From Chloroflexota bacterium (lineage in GTDB: Bacteria; Chloroflexota; Anaerolineae; Aggregatilineales; Phototrophicaceae), in contig WTGO01000135.1 of NCBI GenBank assembly GCA_011523515.1, positions 1 through 52,052 of the forward strand: 52,052 bases of DNA, in the 5' to 3' direction. Of the stretch, positions 25,878 to 37,300 are shown piece after piece. Each line of letters begins with the position of its first letter. The first letter of the stretch is position 1. Below the pieces are notes generated by a model. It had not been told where the DNA came from. It searched no databases and worked only from the letters and a program-made list of their open reading frames with translations. Made by a program: the position numbers and the translations under genes.

Positions 25878-26243
25878 ATGCCAAACGTCGACCCGAAGCG
25901 AGGAGAAATCTGGGACATAAACTTTGACAAAACGCGCGGCGATGAAATATCCAATCCGCACCCGGCATTAATCATGAATGTGGAAGATGCAGGTCGCCTC
26001 AGACTTAGAATGGTTGTGCCAATTACCACCGGAAATCCCGGTTTCAACAAACATTTCTGGATGGTCGGGATCCGCGCAAATGCGACAAACGGTCTAGATC
26101 ATGACTCATTCTTGGACACGTTTCAAATTAAGTCTGTGTCCCTAGTGCGATTCAAGTACAGACGAGGACATATCACTTCTCAGAAGCTGCTCAAAGACGT
26201 AGCCGCAGCGATAGCGCTCTGCATTGGCTTGCCAACCCAATGA
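25878..26243 (+). CDS. MazF/PemK-type toxin
   Basis: A 121-residue MazF/PemK-fold protein: KRGEIWDINFDKTRGDEISNPHPALIM is the typical start with the catalytic-region Arg, and PITTGNP the second conserved loop. Members cleave mRNA at short sites. No classic MazE antitoxin is next to it; the only partner is the XRE-ImmA protein ending two bases before the ATG at 25878, which therefore probably provides the control. A membrane or secreted form is not indicated. Confidence 0.88.
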   Translation: MPNVDPKRGEIWDINFDKTRGDEISNPHPALIMNVEDAGRLRLRMVVPITTGNPGFNKHFWMVGIRANATNGLDHDSFLDTFQIKSVSLVRFKYRRGHITSQKLLKDVAAAIALCIGLPTQ

Positions 26244-26422
26244 TCCGGAATGAATACTGCCAACCGATACCTGTCTCGTGATGAATTCATTGTTCATACA
26301 CTAGAATAGCGTTGTCACCTCTGGGCATTCTGCGAATGTCCCGTGCGAAAATCGCGGGGCGCTATAGAATAAGAGCAGATTCACTTGGCTGAGTCAGCAC
26401 GAGTGGCAACGAAGGACATTCC

Positions 26423-29041
26423 ATGATCCGATTCGACCGTTTCACCGAACGCGCGCAGGACGCCGCCGCCCGCGCCTACGAGATTCTCCACCGCTACGGC
26501 CATTCCCAGGTCGATACCGAGCACATCCTCATGGCGCTACTGGAGCAGACCGACGGCGTCGTGCCGCAGATCCTCGAAAGGCTCGCCGTGGACATCGGTA
26601 CCTTGCGTTCACGGGTGGACGACCTGCTGCGGGGCAGCCCGCGCACGGCCACCATCTACGGGCAAGGCGCCAACCAGGTCTTTATCACCCCGCGGCTGAA
26701 GAGCATCATCGACCGCGCCAACGAAGAGGCCAACCGCCTGCGCGACGAATACATCAGCACCGAGCATATCTTCCTGGCCATCCTCAACGAGCACAATACG
26801 CCGGTCGCCAAGACGCTGGCGGAGTATCGCATCACCCGCGACCGCGTGGCCGATGCCGTCAAGGACATCCGCGGCGGGCAGCGCGTGACCGATCCGCAAG
26901 CCGAGAGCCGCTATCGCACGCTGGAGAAGTACAGCCGTGACCTGACGCGTATGGCGCAGGAAGGCAAGCTGGACCCGGTCATTGGGCGCGACGGCGAGAT
27001 CTTGCGCGTCATCCAGGTGCTAAGCCGCCGCACCAAGAACAACCCGGTGCTGATCGGGGAAGCCGGCGTGGGCAAAACCGCCATCGTCGAAGGCCTGGCG
27101 CAGAAGATTGCCGGCAACGATGTACCGGACCTGCTGCTGGGCAAACGCGTACTGCGCCTGGATCTGAGCGGCATGCTGGCCGGCAGTCGTTTCCGCGGCG
27201 AATTCGAGGAGCGTCTCAAAGGCGCCATCGAAGAGATTCAGCGGTCCGAGGGCGAGATCATCCTCTTCATTGACGAGCTGCACCAGGTTGTGGGCGCGGG
27301 CGCGGCCGCCGGCGCCATGGATGCCGGCAACATGATGAAACCAGCCCTGGCGCGCGGCGAGCTGCAGACCGTCGGCGCGACGACTATGGACGAATACCGC
27401 CAGCATATCGAAAAGGACAGCGCGCTCGATCGCCGCTTCGCGCCCATCTTTGTTGAGGAGCCCAATATCGAGGACACTATCGATATGCTTTACGGCATCC
27501 GCGATCGCTACGAGGCGCACCACAATGTCAAGATTGCAGATGACGCCATCGAAGCCTCGGCGCGGCTTTCGGCCCGCTATCTCACCGAGCGCAAGTTGCC
27601 GGACAAGGCGATCGATCTGCTGGACGAAGCCGCGGCGAAATTAAGAGTGGCGCTGTTTTCCATGCCGCCCTATCTGAAGAAACTGCGCGAGACCATCGAT
27701 CAGCTGGCGCTGGAAGAGCAGGCGGCCGGCCTCTCCCGCGATTATGAGCGCGCGGCCGATTGCAAGATGCAGCGCATCAAGCTCGAAGAAGAATACGAAC
27801 ACGCCCACAGTAACTGGCGGCGGGAGAATACACTGGACGAACTGGTCACGGCGGACAACGTGGCGCAGGTGGTGGAGCAGTGGACCGGCATTCCCGTGCA
27901 GAGCATGCTCGAGACGGAATCCGAGAAACTGCTGCGCATGGAAGATGTGCTCAAAGAGCGCGTGATCGGCCAGGAGAAGGCGGTCATCGCCTTGTCCGAC
28001 GCCATCCGCCGCGCGCGCAGCGGGCTCAAGGACCCCAAGCGGCCTATCGGCTCCTTCATTTTCCTCGGCTCGAGCGGCGTCGGTAAAACGGAACTGGCGA
28101 AAGCGCTGGCCGAGTTTATGTTTGATGACGAGGACAATCTGGTACGCGTCGACATGAGCGAGTACCGCGAGAAGCACACGGTCAGCCGGCTGTTCGGCGC
28201 GCCGCCCGGCTATGTCGGTTACGAAGCCGGCGGCCAGCTCACCGAAGCCATCCGCCGCCGCCCCTATCGCGTCATCCTCTTTGACGAGATCGAGAAGGCC
28301 CATCCCGATGTCTGGAGCGCGCTGCTGCAAGTGCTGGAAGATGGCCGCATGACCGACGGCCAGGGCCACACGGTCGACTTCCGCAACACGGTATTGATCA
28401 TGACCAGCAATCTGGGCACGGAGTTCGCTCGACATGGCGGCGCGCTGGGCTTCTTGCAGCAAGACGAGGAAGCCGTCGCCGATCACCGCAATATCGAAAA
28501 AGCCATGCGCGATACATTCCGGCCCGAGTTCCTCAATCGCATCGACGAGATCATCATCTTCGAGCCCTTGACTTTGGAAGCGGTTGAGCAGATGGTCGAC
28601 TTGCATCTGCGCGAGCTGGCAGAGCGCATGGAAGAATCGGGCTTGGGCATCCATCTCACGGAGCCGGCTCGCTTCTGGCTGGCCAAGCAGGGCTTCGATC
28701 CGCAATTTGGCGCTCGTCCGCTGCGGCGCGCCATTCAGCGCTACATCGAGACGCCGCTGAGCATCAACCTGCTCCAGGGCGACTTCAATACCGGCGACCT
28801 GGTGGTCATCGACGAGCAGGACGATCGCCTGGAATTCTCCAGCCATTCCGATCAGCAAAGCGACTTCAGCCAGGAACCTGAACCGGCTCAGGTGGAAATA
28901 GGCGAGTACTACGAAGAGAGCTTCGTCCCCGGCGACTATTACGATGCGAAATACGAAGACGAGGACTTCGCCGACTTCCTTTCGCAGACGGATGACGACG
29001 ACGAGTTTGACCCCTTCCCCGCTCCGCCGCGCGGATCCTGA
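26423..29041 (+). CDS. clpC: ClpC-type AAA+ unfoldase with acidic C-terminal tail
   Basis: An 872-residue Clp/Hsp100. Two N-terminal Clp repeats (residues 1-145), AAA1 with GEAGVGKT and FIDELHQ, a middle domain with a UVR-like motif ([18 protein letters not shown], residues 434-453), and AAA2 with GSSGVGKT and [11 protein letters not shown] near residue 680 is the ClpP-contact loop, so it likely feeds ClpP. The extra C-terminal 60 residues are mostly acidic ([21 protein letters not shown]), unlike the paralogue at 31024. AAGGA lies before the ATG. No clpP, mcsA or ctsR is nearby. Confidence 0.93.
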   Translation: MIRFDRFTERAQDAAARAYEILHRYGHSQVDTEHILMALLEQTDGVVPQILERLAVDIGTLRSRVDDLLRGSPRTATIYGQGANQVFITPRLKSIIDRANEEANRLRDEYISTEHIFLAILNEHNTPVAKTLAEYRITRDRVADAVKDIRGGQRVTDPQAESRYRTLEKYSRDLTRMAQEGKLDPVIGRDGEILRVIQVLSRRTKNNPVLIGEAGVGKTAIVEGLAQKIAGNDVPDLLLGKRVLRLDLSGMLAGSRFRGEFEERLKGAIEEIQRSEGEIILFIDELHQVVGAGAAAGAMDAGNMMKPALARGELQTVGATTMDEYRQHIEKDSALDRRFAPIFVEEPNIEDTIDMLYGIRDRYEAHHNVKIADDAIEASARLSARYLTERKLPDKAIDLLDEAAAKLRVALFSMPPYLKKLRETIDQLALEEQAAGLSRDYERAADCKMQRIKLEEEYEHAHSNWRRENTLDELVTADNVAQVVEQWTGIPVQSMLETESEKLLRMEDVLKERVIGQEKAVIALSDAIRRARSGLKDPKRPIGSFIFLGSSGVGKTELAKALAEFMFDDEDNLVRVDMSEYREKHTVSRLFGAPPGYVGYEAGGQLTEAIRRRPYRVILFDEIEKAHPDVWSALLQVLEDGRMTDGQGHTVDFRNTVLIMTSNLGTEFARHGGALGFLQQDEEAVADHRNIEKAMRDTFRPEFLNRIDEIIIFEPLTLEAVEQMVDLHLRELAERMEESGLGIHLTEPARFWLAKQGFDPQFGARPLRRAIQRYIETPLSINLLQGDFNTGDLVVIDEQDDRLEFSSHSDQQSDFSQEPEPAQVEIGEYYEESFVPGDYYDAKYEDEDFADFLSQTDDDDEFDPFPAPPRGS

Positions 29042-29134
29042 ACATCGGCGACGTTCCCCGGACCAATTGCTGACTTTGCGAATGGCCGCGCCTCGCCCGG
29101 CCCCGCTTCAACAATTGGCGAGCCATATTGTCCT

Positions 29135-29162
29135 TTGACTAAAGGCGCGCAATCGCTATAAT
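29135..29162 (+). promoter_or_regulatory. Sigma-70-type promoter of the S1-domain gene
   Basis: TTGACT (29135-29140) and a perfect TATAAT (29157-29162) are 16 bases apart; the ATG at 29186 follows 24 bases after the -10 box, so the leader is very short. Confidence 0.8.
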
Positions 29163-29185
29163 CACTGCGCGAACAGTGGGCAAGA

Positions 29186-30724
29186 ATGGATATCGCCATG
29201 AGTGTAGAAGAACGAGGCCAGGACGAAGCGTTGCTGGATGATGCTTCGTCGGTCGAGTTGCCGCCATCAGAATCGACCGAAACCGCTGCGCCTGCCGCTG
29301 AAAGCAGCGAGGCAGTCGCGGAAGGCGTCGCTGCCGAAGCAATCGCGGAAACGGAAGCCGCCGAAAGCGATGACTCTGCTGTGGAAGATACGCCTACCGC
29401 GTCAGACGCCGAAGCGGAATCCGTTGCGGCTGACGAGGAACCGGCTGCCGAACCAGAACCGGAGGCTGAGATCCCGGCACACGCCGAAAGCGTTGCGGAG
29501 CTTGCCGCCGACAGCGGAGGAGCAACTGCTGCTGACGCCCCCGCGGCCGAGCCGGCCTCGGCGGAACAGGGGGCCGACGAAGTCAAGTACAAGCGCGGTC
29601 AAGTTTATCAGGGCGTGATCAGCAGTACGGCGCCGACGGCGGTCACGGTCGATCTGGGCGATGGCGATCAAGGCATCGTGCCCGGGCGCGAGTTGGAGTT
29701 GATGACGCGCAAAATGCTGGAGTCTCTGGTCGTGGGCGCGGAAGTCGATGTCTATGTGGTCAACCCCTGCAATCATCGCGGCCAGACGATTCTTTCGATC
29801 AATCACGCGCTGGAGGAATTGGATTGGCGCAACGCGCAAAAACTATCCAAATCTCGGCAGGTGCATGAGGCGCTGATCGGCGGCTACAACAAAGGCGGCC
29901 TGATCGTACGCTTCGGGCGCCTGCGCGGCTTCGTCCCGCAGAGCCAGCTGGCGGAAGAGCGCGTCCGCGGGATGTCGGGCGGGACGCCCGAAGAACGCTA
30001 TGGGCCGATGGTCAACCAACCCATCGGCGTCAAGGTCATGGAAGTGGACCGCCATCGCAATCGGCTGATTCTTTCAGAGCGCGCGGCGCTGCGTGATATG
30101 CGTCAGCAGCGCAAAGAAGCCCTCATCGCCGAATTGAAGGTGGGCGATATCCGCAAGGGCACGGTAGTCAGCCTGGAGAACTTTGGCGCCTTCGTCGACA
30201 TTGGCGGCGGCGAGGGGCTGATTCATGTGTCCGAATTAACCTGGGGACATATTACGCATCCGCGCCAGGCTGTTTCGGTCGGCGACGAGGTTGAGGTCGA
30301 GGTGATCAGCGTCAATGCCGATGCCAAACGTATCGGGTTGAGCCGGCGCCGCGTCATCAGCGATCCCTGGGACGAAATCGCGACGTCGCTACGTCGCGGC
30401 CAGTTGGTGCGCGGCCGTGTCACCAAGTTGACCAAATTCGGCGCCTTCGCGCGCTTGACTGATCATGATGATGTGGAAGGACTCATCCACATTTCCGAAC
30501 TGGCCAGCGAGCGCGTCGCGCATCCGCGCGAGGTAGTCAGCCGAGGCGATGAACTGGTCCTGCGTATCGTCAAGATCGACATCAAAGAGCGCCGGCTGGG
30601 CTTGAGCTTGAAGTCGGTGAATTCAACTGAATTTCTCGATCTGGACTGGGAGATGGCGCTGCAAGATTCGGCGTCGCTCGCGCCGGCCCCGGACCCGCAG
30701 GCGCAGGCCGAAGCGGAAGAATAG
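29186..30724 (+). CDS. Four-S1-domain RNA-binding protein (ribosomal protein S1-like)
   Basis: A 512-residue protein. Residues 1-130 are low-complexity Glu/Ala/Ser (acidic, probably disordered). S1 domains lie at about 137-207, 224-300, 319-388 and 404-477; the last two carry strong GAFVDIG...GLIHVSEL and GAFARLTD..EGLIHISEL motifs. This is the short Gram-positive-like S1 layout plus an acidic head, so it could aid translation initiation or RNA handling. ATG 29198, four codons in, is an alternative start. It lies between two Clp genes but has its own promoter and terminator (30762-30790). Confidence 0.92.
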   Translation: MDIAMSVEERGQDEALLDDASSVELPPSESTETAAPAAESSEAVAEGVAAEAIAETEAAESDDSAVEDTPTASDAEAESVAADEEPAAEPEPEAEIPAHAESVAELAADSGGATAADAPAAEPASAEQGADEVKYKRGQVYQGVISSTAPTAVTVDLGDGDQGIVPGRELELMTRKMLESLVVGAEVDVYVVNPCNHRGQTILSINHALEELDWRNAQKLSKSRQVHEALIGGYNKGGLIVRFGRLRGFVPQSQLAEERVRGMSGGTPEERYGPMVNQPIGVKVMEVDRHRNRLILSERAALRDMRQQRKEALIAELKVGDIRKGTVVSLENFGAFVDIGGGEGLIHVSELTWGHITHPRQAVSVGDEVEVEVISVNADAKRIGLSRRRVISDPWDEIATSLRRGQLVRGRVTKLTKFGAFARLTDHDDVEGLIHISELASERVAHPREVVSRGDELVLRIVKIDIKERRLGLSLKSVNSTEFLDLDWEMALQDSASLAPAPDPQAQAEAEE

Positions 30725-30761
30725 CGGTCACGACCTTAACCCAGTACTCGAAGCGATCAAC

Positions 30762-30790
30762 AGAGACATCGACGCGATGTCTCTTTCTTT
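30762..30790 (+). terminator. Rho-independent terminator of the S1 gene
   Basis: A 10-bp perfect stem (30762-30771 with 30775-30784, arm agagacatcg) with a 3-base loop is followed by TTCTTT. Confidence 0.88.
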
Positions 30791-30948
30791 GTCGCTCAGA
30801 TGCCGCGCTCATCGGACTTTCACGCCCCGGCCGGCAGAATTTCCGTTGAAACATTCGGCATCATCGGCTAATATCAACAGGAGCGCAGAAGCCCGCCCAA
30901 ACGCCAGCCGCTGTCCGATCGCGACTGCGCGCGGCGGAGTCGCAGCGC

Positions 30949-30957
30949 TGGTATAAT
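30949..30957 (+). promoter_or_regulatory. Extended -10 promoter of clpC
   Basis: TGGTATAAT (30949-30957) is an extended -10 element with a consensus hexamer at 30952-30957, about 65 bases before the clpC start. No convincing -35 box is present, as expected for the extended -10 class. Confidence 0.65.
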
Positions 30958-31023
30958 GAAAGTTAATTACACAACTCAGATCTTGTCCGCTTTAAGGACC
31001 GTTGAAGCCGGAGGAACTTGACC

Positions 31024-33513
31024 GTGCCAAACAAAATGGAACGCTTCACACAGCGGGCGCGGCGGGTGCTGAGCTTGGCGCAAGAGGAAGCCGAGCGCCT
31101 GCGGCATCACCAGATTGGAACGGAACATCTGCTGCTTGGCTTGATGCGGGAGGATGGCGGGGTCGCCGGGCGTGTGCTGCGTGATCTGGGCCTGGATTTA
31201 CGCCGCGTTGAAGAGTTGGTAAGGCGCCTGTCCACCGCCGACGAGCGCACGACGAACACACAATTGGATCTGTCGCCCGGGACCAAGAAAGTGCTCGAGC
31301 TGGCCGTCGATGAGGCGCGCCGGATGGGCCATCATTATATCGGCACCGAGCACTTGCTGCTGGGTCTGGTGCGGCAGCAGGAAGGCATCGCGCTGGATGT
31401 GCTGCGGCGCCTGGGCGTCAGCCCGGAAGAGGTTCGTCGACAGACTAGCAAGGTCTTGCAGGAGAGCCCGGTGCAGTCCGTGCCCAAATCCAGCGAACGC
31501 CAGCAGGGCAAATCCTCGCGCAAGGACAGCACGCCGCTGGTGGACCAGTTGGCGACCGACTTGACGAGCCTGGCCGAGACGGGCAAGCTGGACCCGGTTG
31601 TCGGCCGGGAAATGGAGATTGAACGCGTCATACAAGTGCTCAGCCGCCGCCGCAAGAACAATCCGGCGCTGATTGGCGAGCCGGGCGTGGGCAAGACCGC
31701 CATTGTCGAAGGCTTGGCGCAGCGCATCGTGGAAGGCGACACGCCCAAGCCGCTGCTGCGCAAGCGCGTGCTGCAATTGGACGTCGGCTCGCTGGTGGCG
31801 GGCACGATGTACCGCGGCCAATTCGAGGAGCGCCTCAAACGCGTGATTGAGGAGCTCAAAGCCTCGGACACGATCCTCTTCATCGACGAGGTGCACATGC
31901 TGGTGGGCGCTGGATCTGCCGGCAGCAGTGTTGACGCGGCCAACATCCTCAAGCCGGCCCTGGCCCGTGGCGAATTGCAATGTATCGGCGCCACAACCCT
32001 CGACGAATATCGCAAGCATATTGAGAGCGATGCCGCTCTGGAGCGCCGCTTCCAACAGATTCAAGTGGCGGAACCCACCATTGAAGAGACGATTGAGATT
32101 CTGCAAGGCATCAAATTCCCTTATCAAGATCATCACAATGTCGAAATCACCGATGACGCTATCGAAACCGCCGCCAACCTCTCCGCCCGTTATATCCCCG
32201 ACCGTTTTCTGCCCGACAAAGCCATCGACTTGATTGACGAAGCGGCCGCGCGCCTGCGCATGTACAAGAGCCCGGAAGCCGCCTCCGTCCGCCGCATTAT
32301 GGACGAGCTGGAAGATGTCAACGAAGACATCGAACTGGCCGAAGTCGCGGACGAGTTGGACGCGCTGGAAACGCGGCGCGAATCGCTCGACGCTTCATTG
32401 GCGGAATACCGCGTCAATTGGAATCAAGAAACCGGTCAGCCACGCTTGATCGGCGAAGACATCTCCGAAGTAGCAGCGATGTGGACTGGCATCCCGGTCA
32501 CCCGCATCGCCAACGAGGAGAGCGAGCGGCTGATGGAGATGGAAGACAAGTTGCACGAGCGCATCGTTGGGCAACATGAAGCCATCGTATCGATCAGCAA
32601 AGCGGTGCGCCGCGCCCGCGCTGGCTTGAAGGACCCGCGCCGCCCAATCGGCTCCTTCATGTTTTTGGGGCCGACGGGGGTCGGCAAAACCGAGCTGACA
32701 AAAGCGCTGGCGGAATTCCTTTTCGGCAGCGAAGACGCTTTGATTCAGCTCGATATGAGCGAGTTCATGGAACGGCATTCGGTGGCGCGCCTGGTGGGCG
32801 CCCCGCCCGGTTACGTGGGCTATGAAGACGCGGGCCAACTGACCGAAGCGGTGCGCCGCCGTCCCTATAGCATCGTCGTCTTTGACGAGGTGGAAAAGGC
32901 GCATCCGGAAGCCTTTAACATGTTGCTGCAAGTCATGGAAGAGGGCACGCTGACCGATGCGCGCGGCCGTCGCGTCGACTTCCGCAACGCCATGATTGTG
33001 ATGACCAGCAATGTCGGCGCCGAGCTGATCAAACCCAACTCGGGCCTAGGCTTCAATACGCAGCTGGATGCCGGCAAGCTGGATGACGAAGCCTACGAAG
33101 ACATGAGCCGCAACGTCACCGATCAGCTGCAGCGCCTGTTCCGGCCGGAATTCCTCAATCGTGTGGACGCCACGATTATCTTCCGCTCGCTCAGTCAGGA
33201 AGAGATCAAGCAGATCGTGGATCTCGAGCTGAACAAAGTGCGCGAGCGCCTGCTGGAGCACGCCATCACGCTGGAAGCGACTGACACCGGCATCGATTGG
33301 CTATCAGAAAACGGCTACAATCCGGAGTTTGGCGCGCGGCCGCTGCGGCGCTTGATTCAAAACGAAGTGGAAGACCGCCTGTCCGACGGCATCCTCTCGG
33401 GCGAGTTCGGCTTGGCCAGCGTCGTGCGCATAGACGTCGACGATGACGGCGGGCTAACGATGGTCAGCGTCGAAGAAGACGAGATCGCGGACGAAGTGGA
33501 GACGCCGGTCTAG
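31024..33513 (+). CDS. clpC: ClpC AAA+ unfoldase
   Basis: An 829-residue ClpC: N-terminal Clp repeats ([10 protein letters not shown] twice), AAA1 with GEPGVGKT and [11 protein letters not shown]2 with GPTGVGKT and FDEVEKAH, and an LGF ClpP loop (SGLGFN). The middle helices do not show the UVR pattern of the other paralogue. The GTG at 31024 is chosen because GGAGG (31010-31014) lies nine bases upstream; TTG 31018 is too close to it and ATG 31036 too far. It unfolds proteins for ClpP. Its stop is 10 bases from the end of the decayed gene on the opposite strand. Confidence 0.95.
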   Translation: MPNKMERFTQRARRVLSLAQEEAERLRHHQIGTEHLLLGLMREDGGVAGRVLRDLGLDLRRVEELVRRLSTADERTTNTQLDLSPGTKKVLELAVDEARRMGHHYIGTEHLLLGLVRQQEGIALDVLRRLGVSPEEVRRQTSKVLQESPVQSVPKSSERQQGKSSRKDSTPLVDQLATDLTSLAETGKLDPVVGREMEIERVIQVLSRRRKNNPALIGEPGVGKTAIVEGLAQRIVEGDTPKPLLRKRVLQLDVGSLVAGTMYRGQFEERLKRVIEELKASDTILFIDEVHMLVGAGSAGSSVDAANILKPALARGELQCIGATTLDEYRKHIESDAALERRFQQIQVAEPTIEETIEILQGIKFPYQDHHNVEITDDAIETAANLSARYIPDRFLPDKAIDLIDEAAARLRMYKSPEAASVRRIMDELEDVNEDIELAEVADELDALETRRESLDASLAEYRVNWNQETGQPRLIGEDISEVAAMWTGIPVTRIANEESERLMEMEDKLHERIVGQHEAIVSISKAVRRARAGLKDPRRPIGSFMFLGPTGVGKTELTKALAEFLFGSEDALIQLDMSEFMERHSVARLVGAPPGYVGYEDAGQLTEAVRRRPYSIVVFDEVEKAHPEAFNMLLQVMEEGTLTDARGRRVDFRNAMIVMTSNVGAELIKPNSGLGFNTQLDAGKLDDEAYEDMSRNVTDQLQRLFRPEFLNRVDATIIFRSLSQEEIKQIVDLELNKVRERLLEHAITLEATDTGIDWLSENGYNPEFGARPLRRLIQNEVEDRLSDGILSGEFGLASVVRIDVDDDGGLTMVSVEEDEIADEVETPV

Positions 33514-33523
33514 GCGCTTGGCC

Positions 33524-34229
33524 TCAGTCAGAAATCGTCAAAACGCAGAATTGCCGCAGCTTGGCTTTCCAGCCGGCTCTATTGCTTGACCAGGTCTCGC
33601 CGCGCGACCACTCATAGGGCAGTCTTTCCGAGACGTCTTTTCGCGTTTAATAGTCCTCGTTCATATAGCGTCCCTGAATCCAATTTGCGCTCAGCTCATC
33701 TTTGCCCGCAAGCTCATAGTCGCCGCTCTCGATCAGTGCGCCGACATAGCTCAAGGCATTCGCTTCCGCCACAAAGTACGGCCCCAGGCCATCCGGCATG
33801 CGCGGGCAGAATGTTGCCTTGGCATCAGACTGGTAAGCGCCCATGCCGTAACTCGGCACAGCCAAGCCGACCGGTCGCAGCTCTAGAAGGGACAGCGGGT
33901 CATGCAGCAATGCGTCGCGAGCCTCATGTAGGTCAGCTTCGATTCTAAATGACATTTCCTTGCGCCACTTGCAGCTTAACTTCGCTGTCGCGCAGGCTGG
34001 CGCGCCAGCCCTCGATTTCGTTCAGCGCGAAGGCGCCCGCCGAAGCGAATAACAGCGAGGCCAGAACGGCGGCGGCGACCTGCGACAAGCGCGGCCTGCT
34101 TTGCCCGTTCCTCCAGATAGCTGGTCGCGGCGACCGCCAAGATCGCCAGAATCAAAAATACCGAAAGCAGAAGCGAGTTCCGTGGCTTCCGAAATATTAT
34201 GGTCGCGAATGGTTTTCTTTTCCCTTCAT
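33524..34229 (-). pseudogene. Decayed paralogue of the coiled-coil rod protein
   Basis: Pieces in different frames match the neighbouring 1147-residue protein. Near 34200 (minus) KPFATIIFRKPR matches its N-terminal KPFATIYIRQPR but is out of frame with the ATG at 34229; about 34000-34130 gives a second PR-plus-membrane-helix piece (RPRLSQV, then ALNEIEGWRASLRDSE); 33650-33955 gives SGDYELAG and W, matching the C-terminal domain. A TAA at 33647-33649 then falls exactly where the rod has Tyr, and beyond it TRKDVSERLPYEW continues in the same frame to TGA 33524-33526. So two frameshifts and one nonsense codon. The central coil is nearly absent. The ATG has GGAGGGAGAGGAC before it. Confidence 0.72.
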
Positions 34230-34362
34230 GTCCTCTCCCTCCGCAACAGGGCTAAGCTGGCTCACGCCGAGGATGCCATGATTGCAGCGCCAATAGCAAC
34301 GAGGACTGCCATACGACAGTCCTCCGGTTCTATGCTGATTGGCGGCGCCGCGCCGATGCGAT

Positions 34363-37300
34363 TTACTGATTCACAGTATCGCCGCAATAGGCTTGCAGCG
34401 TCGCGAACCAGGCCATCTCGTTGGTCACCCAATCTTTGTCTTCCCGCCACTCGTAGGGGTGGGAATCGAGCGTCTCCTTGCGCGTATAGAAGAATTCGAT
34501 GTCAACTTCTTCCGAGGTCCAGTCAGCGCTGCTGAATTTCGCTTCGCCGACTTTCTTGTAGTCGCCGCTTCTCACCAGCGTGTCGATGAATCTCTGGTCA
34601 TAGACGCGATAGTAGACGTGGGGCTCGTAGCCCGGTGGCATGCCGCCGACGCACGCGATCGCGGTCAGCAGGCGATTGCCGGTGGCGGTATCGTAGGGAT
34701 CGACATAGAACCCCATCGGCTCGTGCACACGCATGATTTCCGGCTCTTCCACCGGCTTCATCCGGTTCTGTTCCAGTTCAACCGATTTGGCCTCGACCGC
34801 GGCTTGCGTATCATGCAGGTCGCCCTCCAGCACGTCAATCTGTTCATCGCGCTGTTTCAGTTGAGTCGCCACTTCATCCAGGGCGGCGGCGGAGTCTTGG
34901 GCCAGCACGATGGCTTGCTCCAAATCACTTTCGAGCGCGGAGATGCGGCCGTCCTTCTCGATCAGACTTGCCATGGCTTCTTCCAAGCGCAGTGTCGAAG
35001 TTTGCAAGTCTGCGCGCGCGGCAGCCAAGTCCGCCGTCACGACCGCGACTTGAGCATCCCGCTCTTGCAGCGAACTCTCGCTTATTTCCAACTGAGCCGA
35101 TGCCGCCCCCAAGTCGGCTTCAAGATTCGCGATACGCTCGGACTTCGCCGCGACCTGTGACTTCGTCTCAGCCAGTTGCGCCAGCGCGGATTCCAGCTCG
35201 TCCCGCGCGGCAGCCAAGTCCGCCGTCAAGACCGCGACTTGAGCATCCCGCTCTTGCAGCGAACTCTCGCTTATTTCCAACTGAGCCGATGCCGCCCCCA
35301 AGTCGGCTTCAAGATTCGCGATACGCTCGGACTTCGCCGCGACCTGTGACTTCGTCTCAGCCAGTTGCGCCAGCGCGGATTCCAGCTCGCGACGCGCGGC
35401 AGCCAAGTCCGCCGTCACGACCGCGACTTGAGTATCCCGCTCTTGCAGCGAACTCTCGCTTATTTCCAACTGAGCCGATGCCGTTTGCAGGCTGTCGCCC
35501 AGCTTGGCTATCTGCGCGTCGCGCTCGAGCAACTCGTTCTGCGCCACATCCAGTTGCGCCGATGTAGACTGGAGATCCGCCGCCAAATCCTGCAACTCCT
35601 GCTCCAGGCCGGCGATCTGTTCGTCGCGCTGTTGCGCCAGCCGGTTTTGCGCGCCTTGCAACTGCTGGGACAGACCGGCTACATTCGTGCGCGCGTCCTG
35701 CAAGTCGGCTTGCAACTGCGCGATTTCGCTCTGGCGCTGCTGCAACTCGATGCGGAGCGCCTCCAGCTCAATCGCCTGCGTTTGCGCCAAGGTCTGGGCA
35801 TCGCCCAATTCAGCTTCGATTGAGGCGATGCGCGCATCCTTGTCCGCAATCTGCTCTTCGGCTAAATCCAGCTTGGTCGATTGGGTCTGCGCCACACGCT
35901 GGGTAACCTGTAAATCAGCCTCCAGGCGCGTAATCCGCGCCGACGATTCGCTGAGCTGGCTCTCGGCGTATTCCAGCTGAGCGGCCTGCGTTTGAACCTG
36001 CGCTTGCGACTCCTGCAAGTCCAGCGCAATACCGGCAATCTTGTCGTCTTTTTCTCGCAGCTGCACGCGGGCCAGGTCCAGTTGGTCCCGGGTGGAGCGC
36101 AGGCTGCCGCGCGTATCCAACAGGGCCTGCTGGGCCGATTGGAGACCGGTCTCAGCGATGGCGATACGGTCGTCACGTTCGAGCAATTCGCTCTCGGCAA
36201 ATTCCAGCTGCGCTAATTTGGTATGCACGGCCGCCTGGGAGTCCTGCAGGCTCGCTTCCAGGCTAGCGATTTGGACAGCGTCGGCGTTTACCTGATCTTT
36301 GGCCAGCGCCAATTGCGCCTCAGCGGCTTGCAGCGACCCGTGCGCGTTAAGCGAAGCGGTCTCGGCACGCTGTATCTTCCCTTCCAGGTTTGCGATCACA
36401 GCGTCCCGTTCCTGCACCTCATTGGCGGCGTATTCCAACTGCGCCACCTGCGTATGCACGGTCGCTTGAGAATTTTGCAATTCGGCTTCCAGACTGACGA
36501 TACGGACATCCCGCGCTTTCAACTGCTCACGTATCACATCCAATTCCGCGGCTGCCGCTTGCTGGCTGCCTTGTCTGTCCTGAGTCGCGCTGTCACTGGC
36601 TTGCAAGGCGGACTGCATACTGGCGATTTTGGCGTCTTTCTCCGCCAAGCGATTCCGGGCGAATTCCAGCTGGGCATTGCGCGTATGAACAGTGGCTTGC
36701 GATGCTTGCAGTTCGGCCGAAACCGTGGCGATTTGAGCATCTCTGTCTTCCAGCTGCTGCTCGGCGACATCGAGCAGCGTTGACGTAGCCTGCCAGCTGT
36801 CGCGCGTGTCCAGCAAGTCATCTTCGGCGGTCTGCAATTCCTCATGCACACCGGCGATCAGCGTGTCCTTGTCTCGCAGTTCATTCTCGGCAAAGCTTAG
36901 CTGCGCAGTCAAAGTGTGGACATTCGCTTGCGAATCTTGGTAATCGGACTCCAGCGTTGAGTTGAGCGAGTCACTCTCAGACAGTTGATCTTTCACAATA
37001 TCGAGCTGCGCCGCGACGGCGCGCCAGGCGCCGCGAGCGTCCGCCAGCGAACTTTCGGTTTGCTGTATCTCGTCGTGGGCGGCCGTCAGCTGCGCATCGC
37101 GCTCTTTCAACTCGTTCCGGGCAAATTCAAGTTGCGCCGCCGTGGTATGAACCGCCGCCTGTGAATCTTGATATTCTGCTTGCATGCTGGAAATCTCAGC
37201 ATCGTTTTCCGCCAATCGCTTCTCCGCGGCATCCAACTGCGCCGCAGCCACCTGTCGATTGCTCTGGCTGTCCTGCAAAGCCGTCCGCGACTCGCGCAGC

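Noticed and set aside
27641..28858. 405-codon minus-strand frame inside the first ClpC gene
   Set aside because: Shadow of ClpC AAA2 coding; no family match.
31018..31020. TTG start for ClpC
   Set aside because: Only three bases after the GGAGG site; GTG 31024 has proper spacing.
33647..33649. Programmed stop-codon recoding (selenocysteine or pyrrolysine) in the short rod paralogue
   Set aside because: TAA is not used for either, and nearby frameshifts point to decay or sequencing error.
35016..35483. CRISPR-like array
   Set aside because: Units are coding, contiguous with no spacers and 189 bases long.
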